Shown in pieces: positions 1-6,289 of a stretch of 6,289 bases of DNA. Origin of the DNA: Bryobacterales bacterium (GTDB lineage Bacteria; Acidobacteriota; Terriglobia; Bryobacterales; Bryobacteraceae); assembly GCA_003132865.1 (NCBI GenBank), contig PKYZ01000286.1, positions 8,490 through 14,778 of the forward strand, written 5' to 3'. Made by a program: the position numbers and the translations under genes. Every line of letters starts with the position of its first letter. Positions within the stretch are counted from its first letter, which is position 1. The notes under the pieces are model-generated. The model was not told the DNA's origin. It was given only the letters and a program-made list of their open reading frames with translations, and searched no databases.

Positions 1-34
1 AAAAATTGCATGTGTCGCGGACTCAGTAAAGATA

Positions 35-63
35 TTCATACCGTATCGCTGCGCCCGTGTCAA
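35..63 (-). promoter_or_regulatory. Candidate sigma-70 promoter reading left out of the window (P1)
   Basis: On the minus strand a perfect -35 box TTGACA (63-58) is followed by a 17-base spacer and TATGAA (40-35; four of six bases match TATAAT). Predicted start is near base 28, so transcription leaves the window at the left edge. An ATG lies at 11-9 on this strand, but only three full codons are visible and there is no clear ribosome binding site, so no gene is called. The setting (AT-richer, non-coding, beyond the addA hairpins) favours a real promoter. Confidence 0.5.
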
Positions 64-120
64 GAGAAATTCTTTGCCTTCAACGGCGAACCCGCCATTT
101 TCCGGCCCTTAAAGCACACA

Positions 121-137
121 TCGAACGGTACGCTCGA
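121..137. promoter_or_regulatory. 17-bp imperfect palindrome at the predicted P2 start point, possible operator
   Basis: Arms TCGAACG (121-127) and CGCTCGA (131-137) pair at six of seven positions around a GTA centre. The dyad directly abuts the -10 box of candidate promoter P2 and covers its predicted start, where a dimeric repressor would block initiation. No regulator gene is in the window, and a 17-bp dyad can arise by chance. Confidence 0.3.
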
Positions 138-167
138 ATTAGATCACGATGCCTGCCTGCCAGTCAA
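138..167 (-). promoter_or_regulatory. Second candidate promoter reading left (P2)
   Basis: On the minus strand TTGACT (167-162, five of six to the -35 consensus) is followed by an 18-base spacer and TCTAAT (143-138, five of six to the -10 consensus). Predicted start is near base 131. It points the same way as P1, about 100 bases upstream of it. Box matches are good, but the 18-base spacer is one longer than ideal. Confidence 0.4.
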
Positions 168-272
168 CAGTTTCACACCGAATCGTCCCATTTTAACGAT
201 TTTTAATGAAAGCCGCCGCAGCGGGACGCCGCACAGTCCTTAATGTACCATATTATCAAGCACTTGTGTGGG

Positions 273-331
273 GCGGACCTCCAGGTCTGCACGGGTCCTC
301 CAGGACCCGCCCTCACAGGCTGAAGCCTGTG
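273..331. repeat. Cluster of three short hairpins just after addA
   Basis: Three dyads follow each other. The first has arms 273-280 and 283-290 (8 bp with one G-T wobble, centre CC). The second has arms 292-299 and 302-309 (8 bp perfect, centre CC). The third has arms 314-321 and 324-331 (8 bp perfect, centre GA). Centres are 19 and 22 bases apart. The first two share the core GACCTCCAGGTC/GGTCCTCCAGGACC style and look like diverged copies of one unit; the third differs. The cluster begins 5 bases after the addA stop. No T-run follows on either strand, so a classical intrinsic terminator is not supported. It could block 3' exonucleases, aid termination in another way, or be a REP-like dispersed element. 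From memory, similar GC-rich palindromes recur between genes in Solibacter-type genomes; this is unverified. Confidence 0.75.
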
Positions 332-336
332 CCACC

Positions 337-3300
337 TCAAATCCGCAGCAAATGCCCCGCCGCTTCGCGCCCGGTGAGCTTCGATAGTGCGTAGAGATAC
401 CATTGCAATTGGCGTTCGTAACGGGCGGCGTTCAGGGAATCGCTCTTGAAATCGACTACCACCCAACGATCCTGCTCCACGAACGCCAGGTCGATCACGC
501 CTTCCAGCAGCCGCCCGTCTTCCAGCCGCAAGTGGATCGGGAGTTCGCGATGGCAGCGCTGAGCGACGCGCGCGCGTGCCAGCAGCGGGTGCGCCCAGGC
601 GGCGTCCACCGCCGCGGCGGCCGCATCGGCTTCTTCGCCGGGCGCATCCAAAAGGCGTGCATGCACCCGCGCCAGCGCCGCGATTTGAGCGGACGTGCCC
701 CGCAAGTCCAGATCGCGCAGGATGGCATGCACGAGTATGCCGAAGCGCCGGCCGCCGGGGCGCTCGGCCCCAGTCGAAACCGATTCAATATGGATGGAAC
801 GAAGCTCAGGCGGCTCTTCGATGCCTTCCGTGGGAGATACAATGCGGAAGGCCGGCAACTGGCCGCTCTCGATCGTCTGCTGGCGCTCCTGCTGCCATTG
901 CCGGTAGCGTACGACACCTTCAGCGGCGCGCACGGCGGGCTCGGCCGCCAGAATGTCCTCCTGCCGCAGGCCGAAGCCGGGCGCCACATCCAGCCGCAGC
1001 CCTATGGGGTCCCACCAGACCACCTGGTGATCGCCGGCTTGCGGGACATGGAGGCCGGGACGCACGGAATCCTCGGATTGCCCGAAGAACTCGGTGGGGC
1101 GCTCGATCACGGTGCGGTCGCCCGCGAATGCCGGACAGCCCGTGGCGGCGGCCCGGGCACGGCGCTTGTCGCGCGCCGGATAGATGGCTTTGTTGAGTGG
1201 ACCCAGCCAGCCTTCGCGCTCCTCATCGCCCACCGCGGGAATCACCAGCAGGTCGCGCGCGCGTGTGGCTGCCACGTATGCCACGCGCACGCCTTCGGCG
1301 AGTTCGCGGGTGCGCTCGTGCTGTTCGTGCTCCAGCAATTCCCAAGGCGCCGCACCCAACAAGCGCGTCGCGCACAGATCGCCCTCGACGAAGCGCTCGG
1401 CCTCGCGCGCCGCCAGGTTGGCGGTCATATCGGCCAGGATCACCACCGGGAATTCCAGGCCCTTGGCCCCATGGACCGTCATCAGCCGCACGCCGTCGGA
1501 CGCTTCCTCGAGCACCGGCGCTTCGGTCGATTCGGCCTTCTCCGCCTGCGCCGCCAGCTCTTCCACGAATCCGCGGAACGAAAGGCCGCCCGTCAGCTCG
1601 AACGTGCGCGCCAGATCGCAGATGCGGTACACGTTCGCCAGGGCCTGGGAACCGGCGCGCCGCAGCGTGAATCCGGCGTGCGCCCGCGTGGCTTCGAGAA
1701 GCGCGCTGATGGTATCCGCCACGGGGCGCGCGTTGCGGTGGCGATGCAGCTCTGCCAGGATCGCCAAAGCCCCGGCGATGGGCGCGAACGCGAGCGCGAG
1801 ATTCTCCGGCATGCCGCGGAATGGATGCAGCCGGCCCACCTCGAAGCGGAAACGCAACAACAGATCGTCCGGAATGGCGAACAGCGATCCGCGCAGCGTG
1901 CCGAACACCGAAAGCTCGTCGTCCGGCCACTCGATGGCGGCCAGCGCCACGCGCACGGTTTCCACCTCTTCCCTATGGTAAAAAGACTTCGACCCGACCA
2001 GCAGGTGCGGGATCGCGCGCGATTCGAGGGCCCGCGTGTAGTCGCGCGAAAGGTCCGTGCCGTAATTCGTCATGCGGCGGAACAGCACGCAAATATGCTT
2101 GGCCCGCAACGGCACGCGCTCGCCGTTCCGTAGATCGCGCACCTGCCAACCGCTCTGTTTGACCAGCCATTCGATGTATGCCGTGATGGCGTCCGGCAGG
2201 CAGGCGTTGATTTTTTCCTTGCTGATTCGCTGCATGCCGTAGGGCGAGGGCGCCGGCAGCACCACAATAGCCGGCTGCGCATCGTAGGCCGGCGTGTATT
2301 CTTCGAGCGGCGCATAGCGGGCCTGGCCGCCGCCGCGGCCGCCGGTCATCTCCGGCGCGAAAGCGGCGTTCACCAATTGCTGGATCGGGCGCACCGCGCG
2401 GAAACTCTTGGTGAGATAGATGCGCGCCACCCCGCGCGATGCCAGGGACTCGCAGACGTTCTCATATAGCACCACATCGGCGCGCCGGAATTTGTAGATC
2501 GATTGTTTGGGATCTCCCACCACGAAAAGCTTGCCGGGGATGGGGGTGACCTTCAGCCAATCGTTTTCAGCGGGATCGCCGGCGGAAAGCAGGATCAGGA
2601 TTTCGGCTTGCAGCGGATCGGTATCCTGAAACTCGTCCACGAAGATGCGGGCAAAGCGGTCTTGAAGATAATTGCGGACATCCCGGTTGTCGCGTACCAG
2701 GTTGCGGACCAGCAGCAGCAGGTCGAGGAAATCGAGCTTTCCCGCGCGCTTCTTGCGCTCACTGTAGGCCGCCACCAGGTCCCGCATTTCTTCGTTCAGG
2801 GCTGCCGCGAAATCCGCTCCGGCATCCCGGCGGAAAGCATCGAGATCGCGCAGCAGCCCGTCACGGGCATCCAGCACCTGCTGCCGCGAGATCCCCGGCG
2901 CGAAGTTTCCGGAGCCTTTCTTGAAATCGCGTTTCAGATCGCGCTCCAGTTTCAGCAGGCGCGCTTCGAGCGTGTCGTAATCGGCCGGACCGCTGTTCAG
3001 GTCCCTCAGCGGGCGCATGGAACGCACCAGGTTGTCGCTGGTGCGCGTGCACTGGCTCACGACCGAAGCCAGCGCGCGGCATTGCGCAACCAGCGCATCG
3101 ATGCGGCCGGTGCGATCGAACGGCTCCTTGCGCCAGGGCGTCGTATGGTCTCGCCAATCCACCAACTGCTTGCCCGCGTACTTGAGCGACTCAACCGGCG
3201 CGCTATCGGATTGCTCGCTGCGCCACGCCTCGCGCCAGGCCAATCGCGCCAGCGCGCGCCGCAGCGCTTCCGAGCCCGCATCCAGCTTCCGTTGGAACCA

Positions 3301-3750
3301 CAAATCGAAGGCGCGGGCGCGCAGGCGATCGGCTTCCGGCTCGGTGAGCTCTTCGAAGCCCGGATCGATGCGCGCTTCCACCGGACGCTCGCGCAGGATC
3401 TGCGCGCAGAAGCCGTGGATGGTGCCGATAGCCGCCTCTTCCAAGCGTTCCAGCGCGTCTTCGAGATGCGCGCGCTCCCGCACATCGGCGTACCCGGCGC
3501 GAGCTTTGTCGAGTTCTTCCCGCAGCCGGATCTTCAGCTCGCCGGCCGCCTTGTGGGTGAAGGTGACGGCGACGATCTTCTGCACCGGCGTTCCCGTCGC
3601 CAACACGCGCACGATGCGCCGGATCAGCTCCGACGTCTTGCCCGTGCCGGCCGAAGCTTCCACGATCAGGCTCTCGCCCAGCGAATTGCGGATGCGCTCG
3701 CGGGCGGCTTGGTCGCTGCTTTGAACAGCGCTCTGAACGGCGGGAATCAC
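337..3750 (-). CDS. addA: AddA subunit of AddAB: UvrD-type helicase fused to PD-(D/E)XK nuclease
   Basis: AddA is the ATP-driven motor and second nuclease of the AddAB end-resection complex. The product is 1,137 residues, normal for the family. Superfamily 1A helicase motifs occur in order: Q-motif region near Gln14, Walker A ASAGTGKT (32-39, Lys38), motif Ia AVTFTHKAAGEL (61-72), TIHGFC (110-115), Walker B VDEFQD (371-376), motif III VVGDPKQSIYKFRRAD (410-425), motif IV LTKSFR (446-451), motif V TVHGAKGLEFP (758-768) and motif VI VAYVAATRARD (823-833). The C-terminal nuclease has His1008, GVIDL (Asp1087), VVDFKSD (Asp1100, Lys1102) and QLQWY (Gln1114, Tyr1118), so the active site looks complete. 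I chose the GTG at 3750: it overlaps the addB stop as GTGA, has GAGGAA six bases upstream, and puts Walker A at the usual distance from the N-terminus. The frame stays open to 3996, but those 82 extra residues are Arg-rich, unlike the family, and lie over conserved addB sequence. A general UvrD-like helicase is less likely given the fused nuclease and addB partner. Confidence 0.95.
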   Translation of the reverse strand: MIPAVQSAVQSSDQAARERIRNSLGESLIVEASAGTGKTSELIRRIVRVLATGTPVQKIVAVTFTHKAAGELKIRLREELDKARAGYADVRERAHLEDALERLEEAAIGTIHGFCAQILRERPVEARIDPGFEELTEPEADRLRARAFDLWFQRKLDAGSEALRRALARLAWREAWRSEQSDSAPVESLKYAGKQLVDWRDHTTPWRKEPFDRTGRIDALVAQCRALASVVSQCTRTSDNLVRSMRPLRDLNSGPADYDTLEARLLKLERDLKRDFKKGSGNFAPGISRQQVLDARDGLLRDLDAFRRDAGADFAAALNEEMRDLVAAYSERKKRAGKLDFLDLLLLVRNLVRDNRDVRNYLQDRFARIFVDEFQDTDPLQAEILILLSAGDPAENDWLKVTPIPGKLFVVGDPKQSIYKFRRADVVLYENVCESLASRGVARIYLTKSFRAVRPIQQLVNAAFAPEMTGGRGGGQARYAPLEEYTPAYDAQPAIVVLPAPSPYGMQRISKEKINACLPDAITAYIEWLVKQSGWQVRDLRNGERVPLRAKHICVLFRRMTNYGTDLSRDYTRALESRAIPHLLVGSKSFYHREEVETVRVALAAIEWPDDELSVFGTLRGSLFAIPDDLLLRFRFEVGRLHPFRGMPENLALAFAPIAGALAILAELHRHRNARPVADTISALLEATRAHAGFTLRRAGSQALANVYRICDLARTFELTGGLSFRGFVEELAAQAEKAESTEAPVLEEASDGVRLMTVHGAKGLEFPVVILADMTANLAAREAERFVEGDLCATRLLGAAPWELLEHEQHERTRELAEGVRVAYVAATRARDLLVIPAVGDEEREGWLGPLNKAIYPARDKRRARAAATGCPAFAGDRTVIERPTEFFGQSEDSVRPGLHVPQAGDHQVVWWDPIGLRLDVAPGFGLRQEDILAAEPAVRAAEGVVRYRQWQQERQQTIESGQLPAFRIVSPTEGIEEPPELRSIHIESVSTGAERPGGRRFGILVHAILRDLDLRGTSAQIAALARVHARLLDAPGEEADAAAAAVDAAWAHPLLARARVAQRCHRELPIHLRLEDGRLLEGVIDLAFVEQDRWVVVDFKSDSLNAARYERQLQWYLYALSKLTGREAAGHLLRI

Positions 3751-6289
3751 GGAATGTTCCTCAGATCCTGCAAGGCTTCGAGCGGCTCCCGGCGTTTTCG
3801 CGCGGTGCGCCGCTCTTCGTTGGGGCCGCAGACCGGCAGATAGTCGCACATCCCGCAAGCGCCGGACTGCGGCGCGGCGGGCAGAAACCCGCGATCGATT
3901 GCGCCGTTGATCAGCGACATGGCGTGCGTGAAGAACGCGCGATGCCGTGGCGTGATATCGAACGGGATCTCCTGATAACCGCCGCGCTGCGTACAATACG
4001 AAAGCCGGCTCACCTCGGCCGGCGCGCCCAACAGGGCCTCGGCCGCCATGGCGTAGGCCAGCGGTTGCAGCAAGGCGCCGCCTCCCACGTACTTGGGCAA
4101 TTCTTGCGGCGGCTTGCCGGTCTTGTGGTCGGTAATGCGGAGCGTGCCGCGCACGGTATGCTTCTCGATCAGGTCGATGGCTCCGCGCAGCCGTACGCCG
4201 CCATCCAGCACGGCCTCGGCGTTTGTGCTTTGGGGATCGCGAAGCTCATGGGCATCGATGCCGAAGCTGAATTCGAAATGCGCCGGCAGCCAGCCATCGT
4301 CGGCGGCGGCCTGCTGGATCCAACCGCGCAGATCGATGCGCAGATCCTCGATCTCGCTACGCCACACGCGCGGAATGGCGGGCGCCAGCTTTTCCTCGTT
4401 CTCCGCCGCCACGCGATCCAGCACGCGGTCGGCGATTTCGATAATGCGCGCGGCATTCTGCGGACGCATCGGCAGCAGTTGCGCGGACTGCAATTCGCGG
4501 AACAGCCGGAACTGCGCCTCGTGAAACAGAGCGCCCCGCGTGAGCGGGTCCATCCGCTCCAGCGCTACCTTCTCCTCGCGCGGCCGCAATCGATGGATGG
4601 CATGCAGCAGGAACCGGTACGGGCACGCGGCGAAGTGCTGCAACGCCGATGGCGAATAGCTGCGCGCCGCCAGCCGCTGCGTGGCCAGCACGGCGCGCGT
4701 GGCGGCGTCCGGCTCGACGATGCCATCCGCGGCGTACCACCCCGCGCGGTTACGCCGCGCATAACGGCGCAGGGACTCGGCCAGGTAGGCGTTGGCTGCG
4801 ATCAGGTAGTGGCCCACCCCCTTGGCATCCTCGGGCGTCGATTCAAACGTGCGGCCCAGCGCGGCCAGATCGAATTCCGCATCGTCGATGGCTTCGAGCG
4901 CGTCCGCCGGCGCCGGCCAATCCAGGCGCGAGGGCGCGCCCCGGCGGGCGTGCTCTTCGAACGTGCGCAGGTCGGGCAGCCTTCCATGGGCCGCGCGCAC
5001 GATTTCCAGCGCATAGAACGACGGCACGCGCGGCCGCGATTCCACGGCGTCCATGCGCGGGTACGAAAACACCAGGCGCGCGCGGGCCGCCGCGCAAACG
5101 ATGTGCAGACGGCGGCGTTCGGCGGCCACGCGGTCGTCCTGCACGCGCAAACCGGCGTCCAGCTTGGCGCGGTACACGTCCAATAGGATGGGATCTTCGT
5201 GCGCGCGGCTGGGAAACAAGCCTTCGCACAGTCCCGGCAGGAACACGATGTCGAACACGCGCCCGCGCACTTCATCGATGCCGCCCACAAACACTTGAGC
5301 GTACCGGCGCAACGGCGGCTCGCGCCGCAGGAAGCGCAGGCGGTCGCTCAACACGCCGGAAACTTCATCGAGGCCCACCGGCCCCACCTCGGCCATGGCC
5401 TGCAATTCGCCCAACACCGACAGCACCGATTCCGGCCGGCGCAGCGCGGCCGTGGCCAGCGCGCTGAGATGCTCGATCCAATCGCCCCAGTCGGCCTGCC
5501 GGGGCAATCCGGCCAGCCGGTCGATCAGCGGCAGCGCGAAGCGCCCCAGGTTCTTGAGCCGGGCGATTTCACGCAATAAATGCTGGCGGCGGCCTTCCTC
5601 CTTTTGACCGAGATCCGCGAGCCTCACGCGGAACTCCGCTTCCAGGCCGCGCAGGCGGCGCGCCCAGCGCTCGGGCCCGCCGATGACGGCCGCATCCACC
5701 AGCAGTTTCTCCCAAGCCGCGGGCGATTGCAGCGTGCCGGCGATCACCGCGGCGTCTTCGCTTTCCACCGGCTCTGGCTGGGACTCGGCCTCCGGCGCGG
5801 CTTCGGCGCGCTCGTACAATCGCGCGAGCACTTCGTCATCCGGCGGCAGGATCGCGGCGGCCTCGTTGCCCGGTGCATGATCGAGCCGATCGAGCGGCGG
5901 CGCCTGCCCCAGCGAGAGATATTCCGCGAAGCGCGTGGCGGAGCAGCCCTCGCCGGCGCACACCAGCAATGCCAGGAAGGCGCGCCCCGCCGGATCCGGC
6001 CGCGCCACACCGCGGCTGAAATACGCCGGGATGCCCGCCCGCCGCAGCGCTTCTTCCACCAACGGTTGGTAACGTTCGGGCGATCGCAGCAGGATGGCCA
6101 TGCGGTCGAAGGCCACGCCGCCGGCCGCCGATTTGTGGATGCGGCGCGCCATCTCCACACATTCGAGCGACTCGCCCGCGGCCGAGAAGTAGTCCAGGCT
6201 CGCATCCGGCTCCCCGTCGGGCGAGACCGTTTCGGCGAAAAGGGATTGGCGTATACGGTCGAGCGTGGTTGTGGGGCAGGACTCCAGTC
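3747..6289 (-). CDS. addB: AddB subunit of AddAB helicase-nuclease, PD-(D/E)XK nuclease with Fe-S cluster (5' end outside window)
   Basis: AddB partners AddA in ATP-dependent resection of double-strand breaks before RecA loading; its nuclease cuts one of the unwound strands. The frame is open to the right edge, so the start is missing; 846 residues are visible of a family usually around 1,000 or more. Visible residues 62-93 (RMAILLRSPERYQPL onward) and 335-359 (FVGGIDEVRGRVFD, then CEGLFP) match the helicase-like scaffold of AddB/RecC-type proteins; no Walker A is seen, but the N-terminus is absent. The nuclease domain follows: HFAACPYRF (Cys555), RGALFHE (His589), RGAIDLIE (Asp705), ITDHKTGK (Asp720, Lys722) and QPLAY (Gln741, Tyr745). 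It ends with CGMCDYLPVC (Cys811, Cys814, Cys820). One upstream Cys plus C-x2-C-x5-C is the AddB 4Fe-4S signature, so nuclease and cluster both look intact. An Ala/Glu/Pro-rich stretch at visible residues 159-180 is probably a linker. The stop overlaps addA by 4 nt. Identification is firm; subfamily is not assigned. Confidence 0.93.
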   Translation of the reverse strand, partial: LESCPTTTLDRIRQSLFAETVSPDGEPDASLDYFSAAGESLECVEMARRIHKSAAGGVAFDRMAILLRSPERYQPLVEEALRRAGIPAYFSRGVARPDPAGRAFLALLVCAGEGCSATRFAEYLSLGQAPPLDRLDHAPGNEAAAILPPDDEVLARLYERAEAAPEAESQPEPVESEDAAVIAGTLQSPAAWEKLLVDAAVIGGPERWARRLRGLEAEFRVRLADLGQKEEGRRQHLLREIARLKNLGRFALPLIDRLAGLPRQADWGDWIEHLSALATAALRRPESVLSVLGELQAMAEVGPVGLDEVSGVLSDRLRFLRREPPLRRYAQVFVGGIDEVRGRVFDIVFLPGLCEGLFPSRAHEDPILLDVYRAKLDAGLRVQDDRVAAERRRLHIVCAAARARLVFSYPRMDAVESRPRVPSFYALEIVRAAHGRLPDLRTFEEHARRGAPSRLDWPAPADALEAIDDAEFDLAALGRTFESTPEDAKGVGHYLIAANAYLAESLRRYARRNRAGWYAADGIVEPDAATRAVLATQRLAARSYSPSALQHFAACPYRFLLHAIHRLRPREEKVALERMDPLTRGALFHEAQFRLFRELQSAQLLPMRPQNAARIIEIADRVLDRVAAENEEKLAPAIPRVWRSEIEDLRIDLRGWIQQAAADDGWLPAHFEFSFGIDAHELRDPQSTNAEAVLDGGVRLRGAIDLIEKHTVRGTLRITDHKTGKPPQELPKYVGGGALLQPLAYAMAAEALLGAPAEVSRLSYCTQRGGYQEIPFDITPRHRAFFTHAMSLINGAIDRGFLPAAPQSGACGMCDYLPVCGPNEERRTARKRREPLEALQDLRNIP
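3757..3762 (-). promoter_or_regulatory. Ribosome binding site for addA, inside the end of addB
   Basis: On the minus strand GAGGAA is followed by six bases (CATTCC) and then GTG at 3750. The site lies within the last codons of addB, and the start codon shares bases with the addB stop TGA (3749-3747). This decides the addA start and suggests that ribosomes ending addB re-initiate on addA, giving matched subunit amounts. No promoter specific to addA is evident, and there is no intergenic space for one. Confidence 0.75.

Larger units (their letters stand above)
1..336. other. Non-coding left flank, downstream of addA and upstream of an unseen leftward gene
   Basis: Bases 1-270 are about 49% GC (131 of 270 counted), against roughly 65% in addA and addB. 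The only sizeable open frame, 10-243 on the plus strand (77 codons), has no ribosome binding site, no recognisable domain and ordinary composition for random sequence, so I do not call it. The stretch holds the two leftward promoter candidates, the dyad at 121-137, a weak hairpin at 181-201 and the hairpin cluster at 273-331. No tRNA or other RNA gene was recognised. Confidence 0.6.

Noticed and set aside
181..204. Possible plus-strand terminator: 6-bp arms (181-186, 196-201), 9-nt loop and a few T
   Set aside because: The stem is short and AT-rich, the loop is large, and no plus-strand gene is present to terminate.
10..243. 77-codon plus-strand frame in the left flank
   Set aside because: No ribosome binding site or domain is visible, and it runs against two better-supported leftward promoter candidates.
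403..2133. 576-codon plus-strand open frame opposite addA
   Set aside because: It lies entirely antisense to conserved AddA sequence, is rich in Arg, Ala, His and Gln without domain character, and is expected from high GC at third codon positions.
2503..3843. 446-codon plus-strand open frame opposite the start of addA and end of addB
   Set aside because: It is antisense to the Walker A/B-containing half of addA and crosses the addB-addA junction; there is no recognisable domain, so it is a codon-bias shadow.
3751..3996. Upstream extension of the addA frame
   Set aside because: The 82 residues are Arg-rich, resemble no AddA N-terminus and overlap conserved addB codons, including those of the Fe-S cysteines; the GTG at 3750 has a good ribosome binding site.
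3924..5186. 420-codon plus-strand open frame opposite addB
   Set aside because: It is antisense to the AddB nuclease domain, and its composition matches a shadow frame (Arg, Gly, Gln and Ala rich).
3721..6289. Possibility that the two genes belong to a novel defence or mobile system
   Set aside because: All motifs fit the AddAB recombination complex, and no toxin, transposase, reverse transcriptase, repeat array or other defence partner is present.

Overview
The window is GC-rich (about 65% in the coding part, by eye). It holds two adjoining minus-strand genes and a 336-base stretch with no gene at the left end. The genes are read right to left: a 5'-truncated addB (3747-6289, entering over the right edge), then a complete addA (337-3750). 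Together they encode the AddAB (RexAB-type) helicase-nuclease, which resects double-strand DNA ends for RecA-dependent recombination, the job RecBCD does in enterobacteria. The protein style and the short GC-rich hairpins after addA suggest an Acidobacteriota genome of the Solibacter/Bryobacterales kind. That is an impression from memory, not a search result.

Region by region: 3747-6289 encodes the visible 846 residues of AddB. They comprise a helicase-like scaffold and a C-terminal PD-(D/E)XK nuclease with the four cysteines of the AddB iron-sulfur cluster. At 3747-3750 the addB stop and the addA start overlap as GTGA, with a Shine-Dalgarno sequence inside the end of addB, so the subunits are probably translationally coupled. 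At 337-3750 AddA has the UvrD-type helicase motifs and a C-terminal nuclease with its metal-binding residues intact. The complex should therefore have one ATP-driven motor (AddA) and two nuclease sites, one per subunit.

Just past the addA stop lie three hairpins in a row, spaced 19 and 22 bases apart centre to centre (273-331). They have 8-bp arms and 2-nt centres and no U-tract, so they look more like a dispersed palindromic repeat or mRNA 3'-end structure than an intrinsic terminator. The rest of the left flank (1-270, about 49% GC) has two promoter-like sequences pointing left and a 17-bp imperfect palindrome at the predicted start point of one of them. It probably forms the upstream region of a leftward gene lying outside the window.

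No RNA gene, CRISPR array, insertion sequence or phage gene was seen. The genes are recognisable DNA repair functions; the least explained parts are the hairpin cluster and the possible promoter/operator region.
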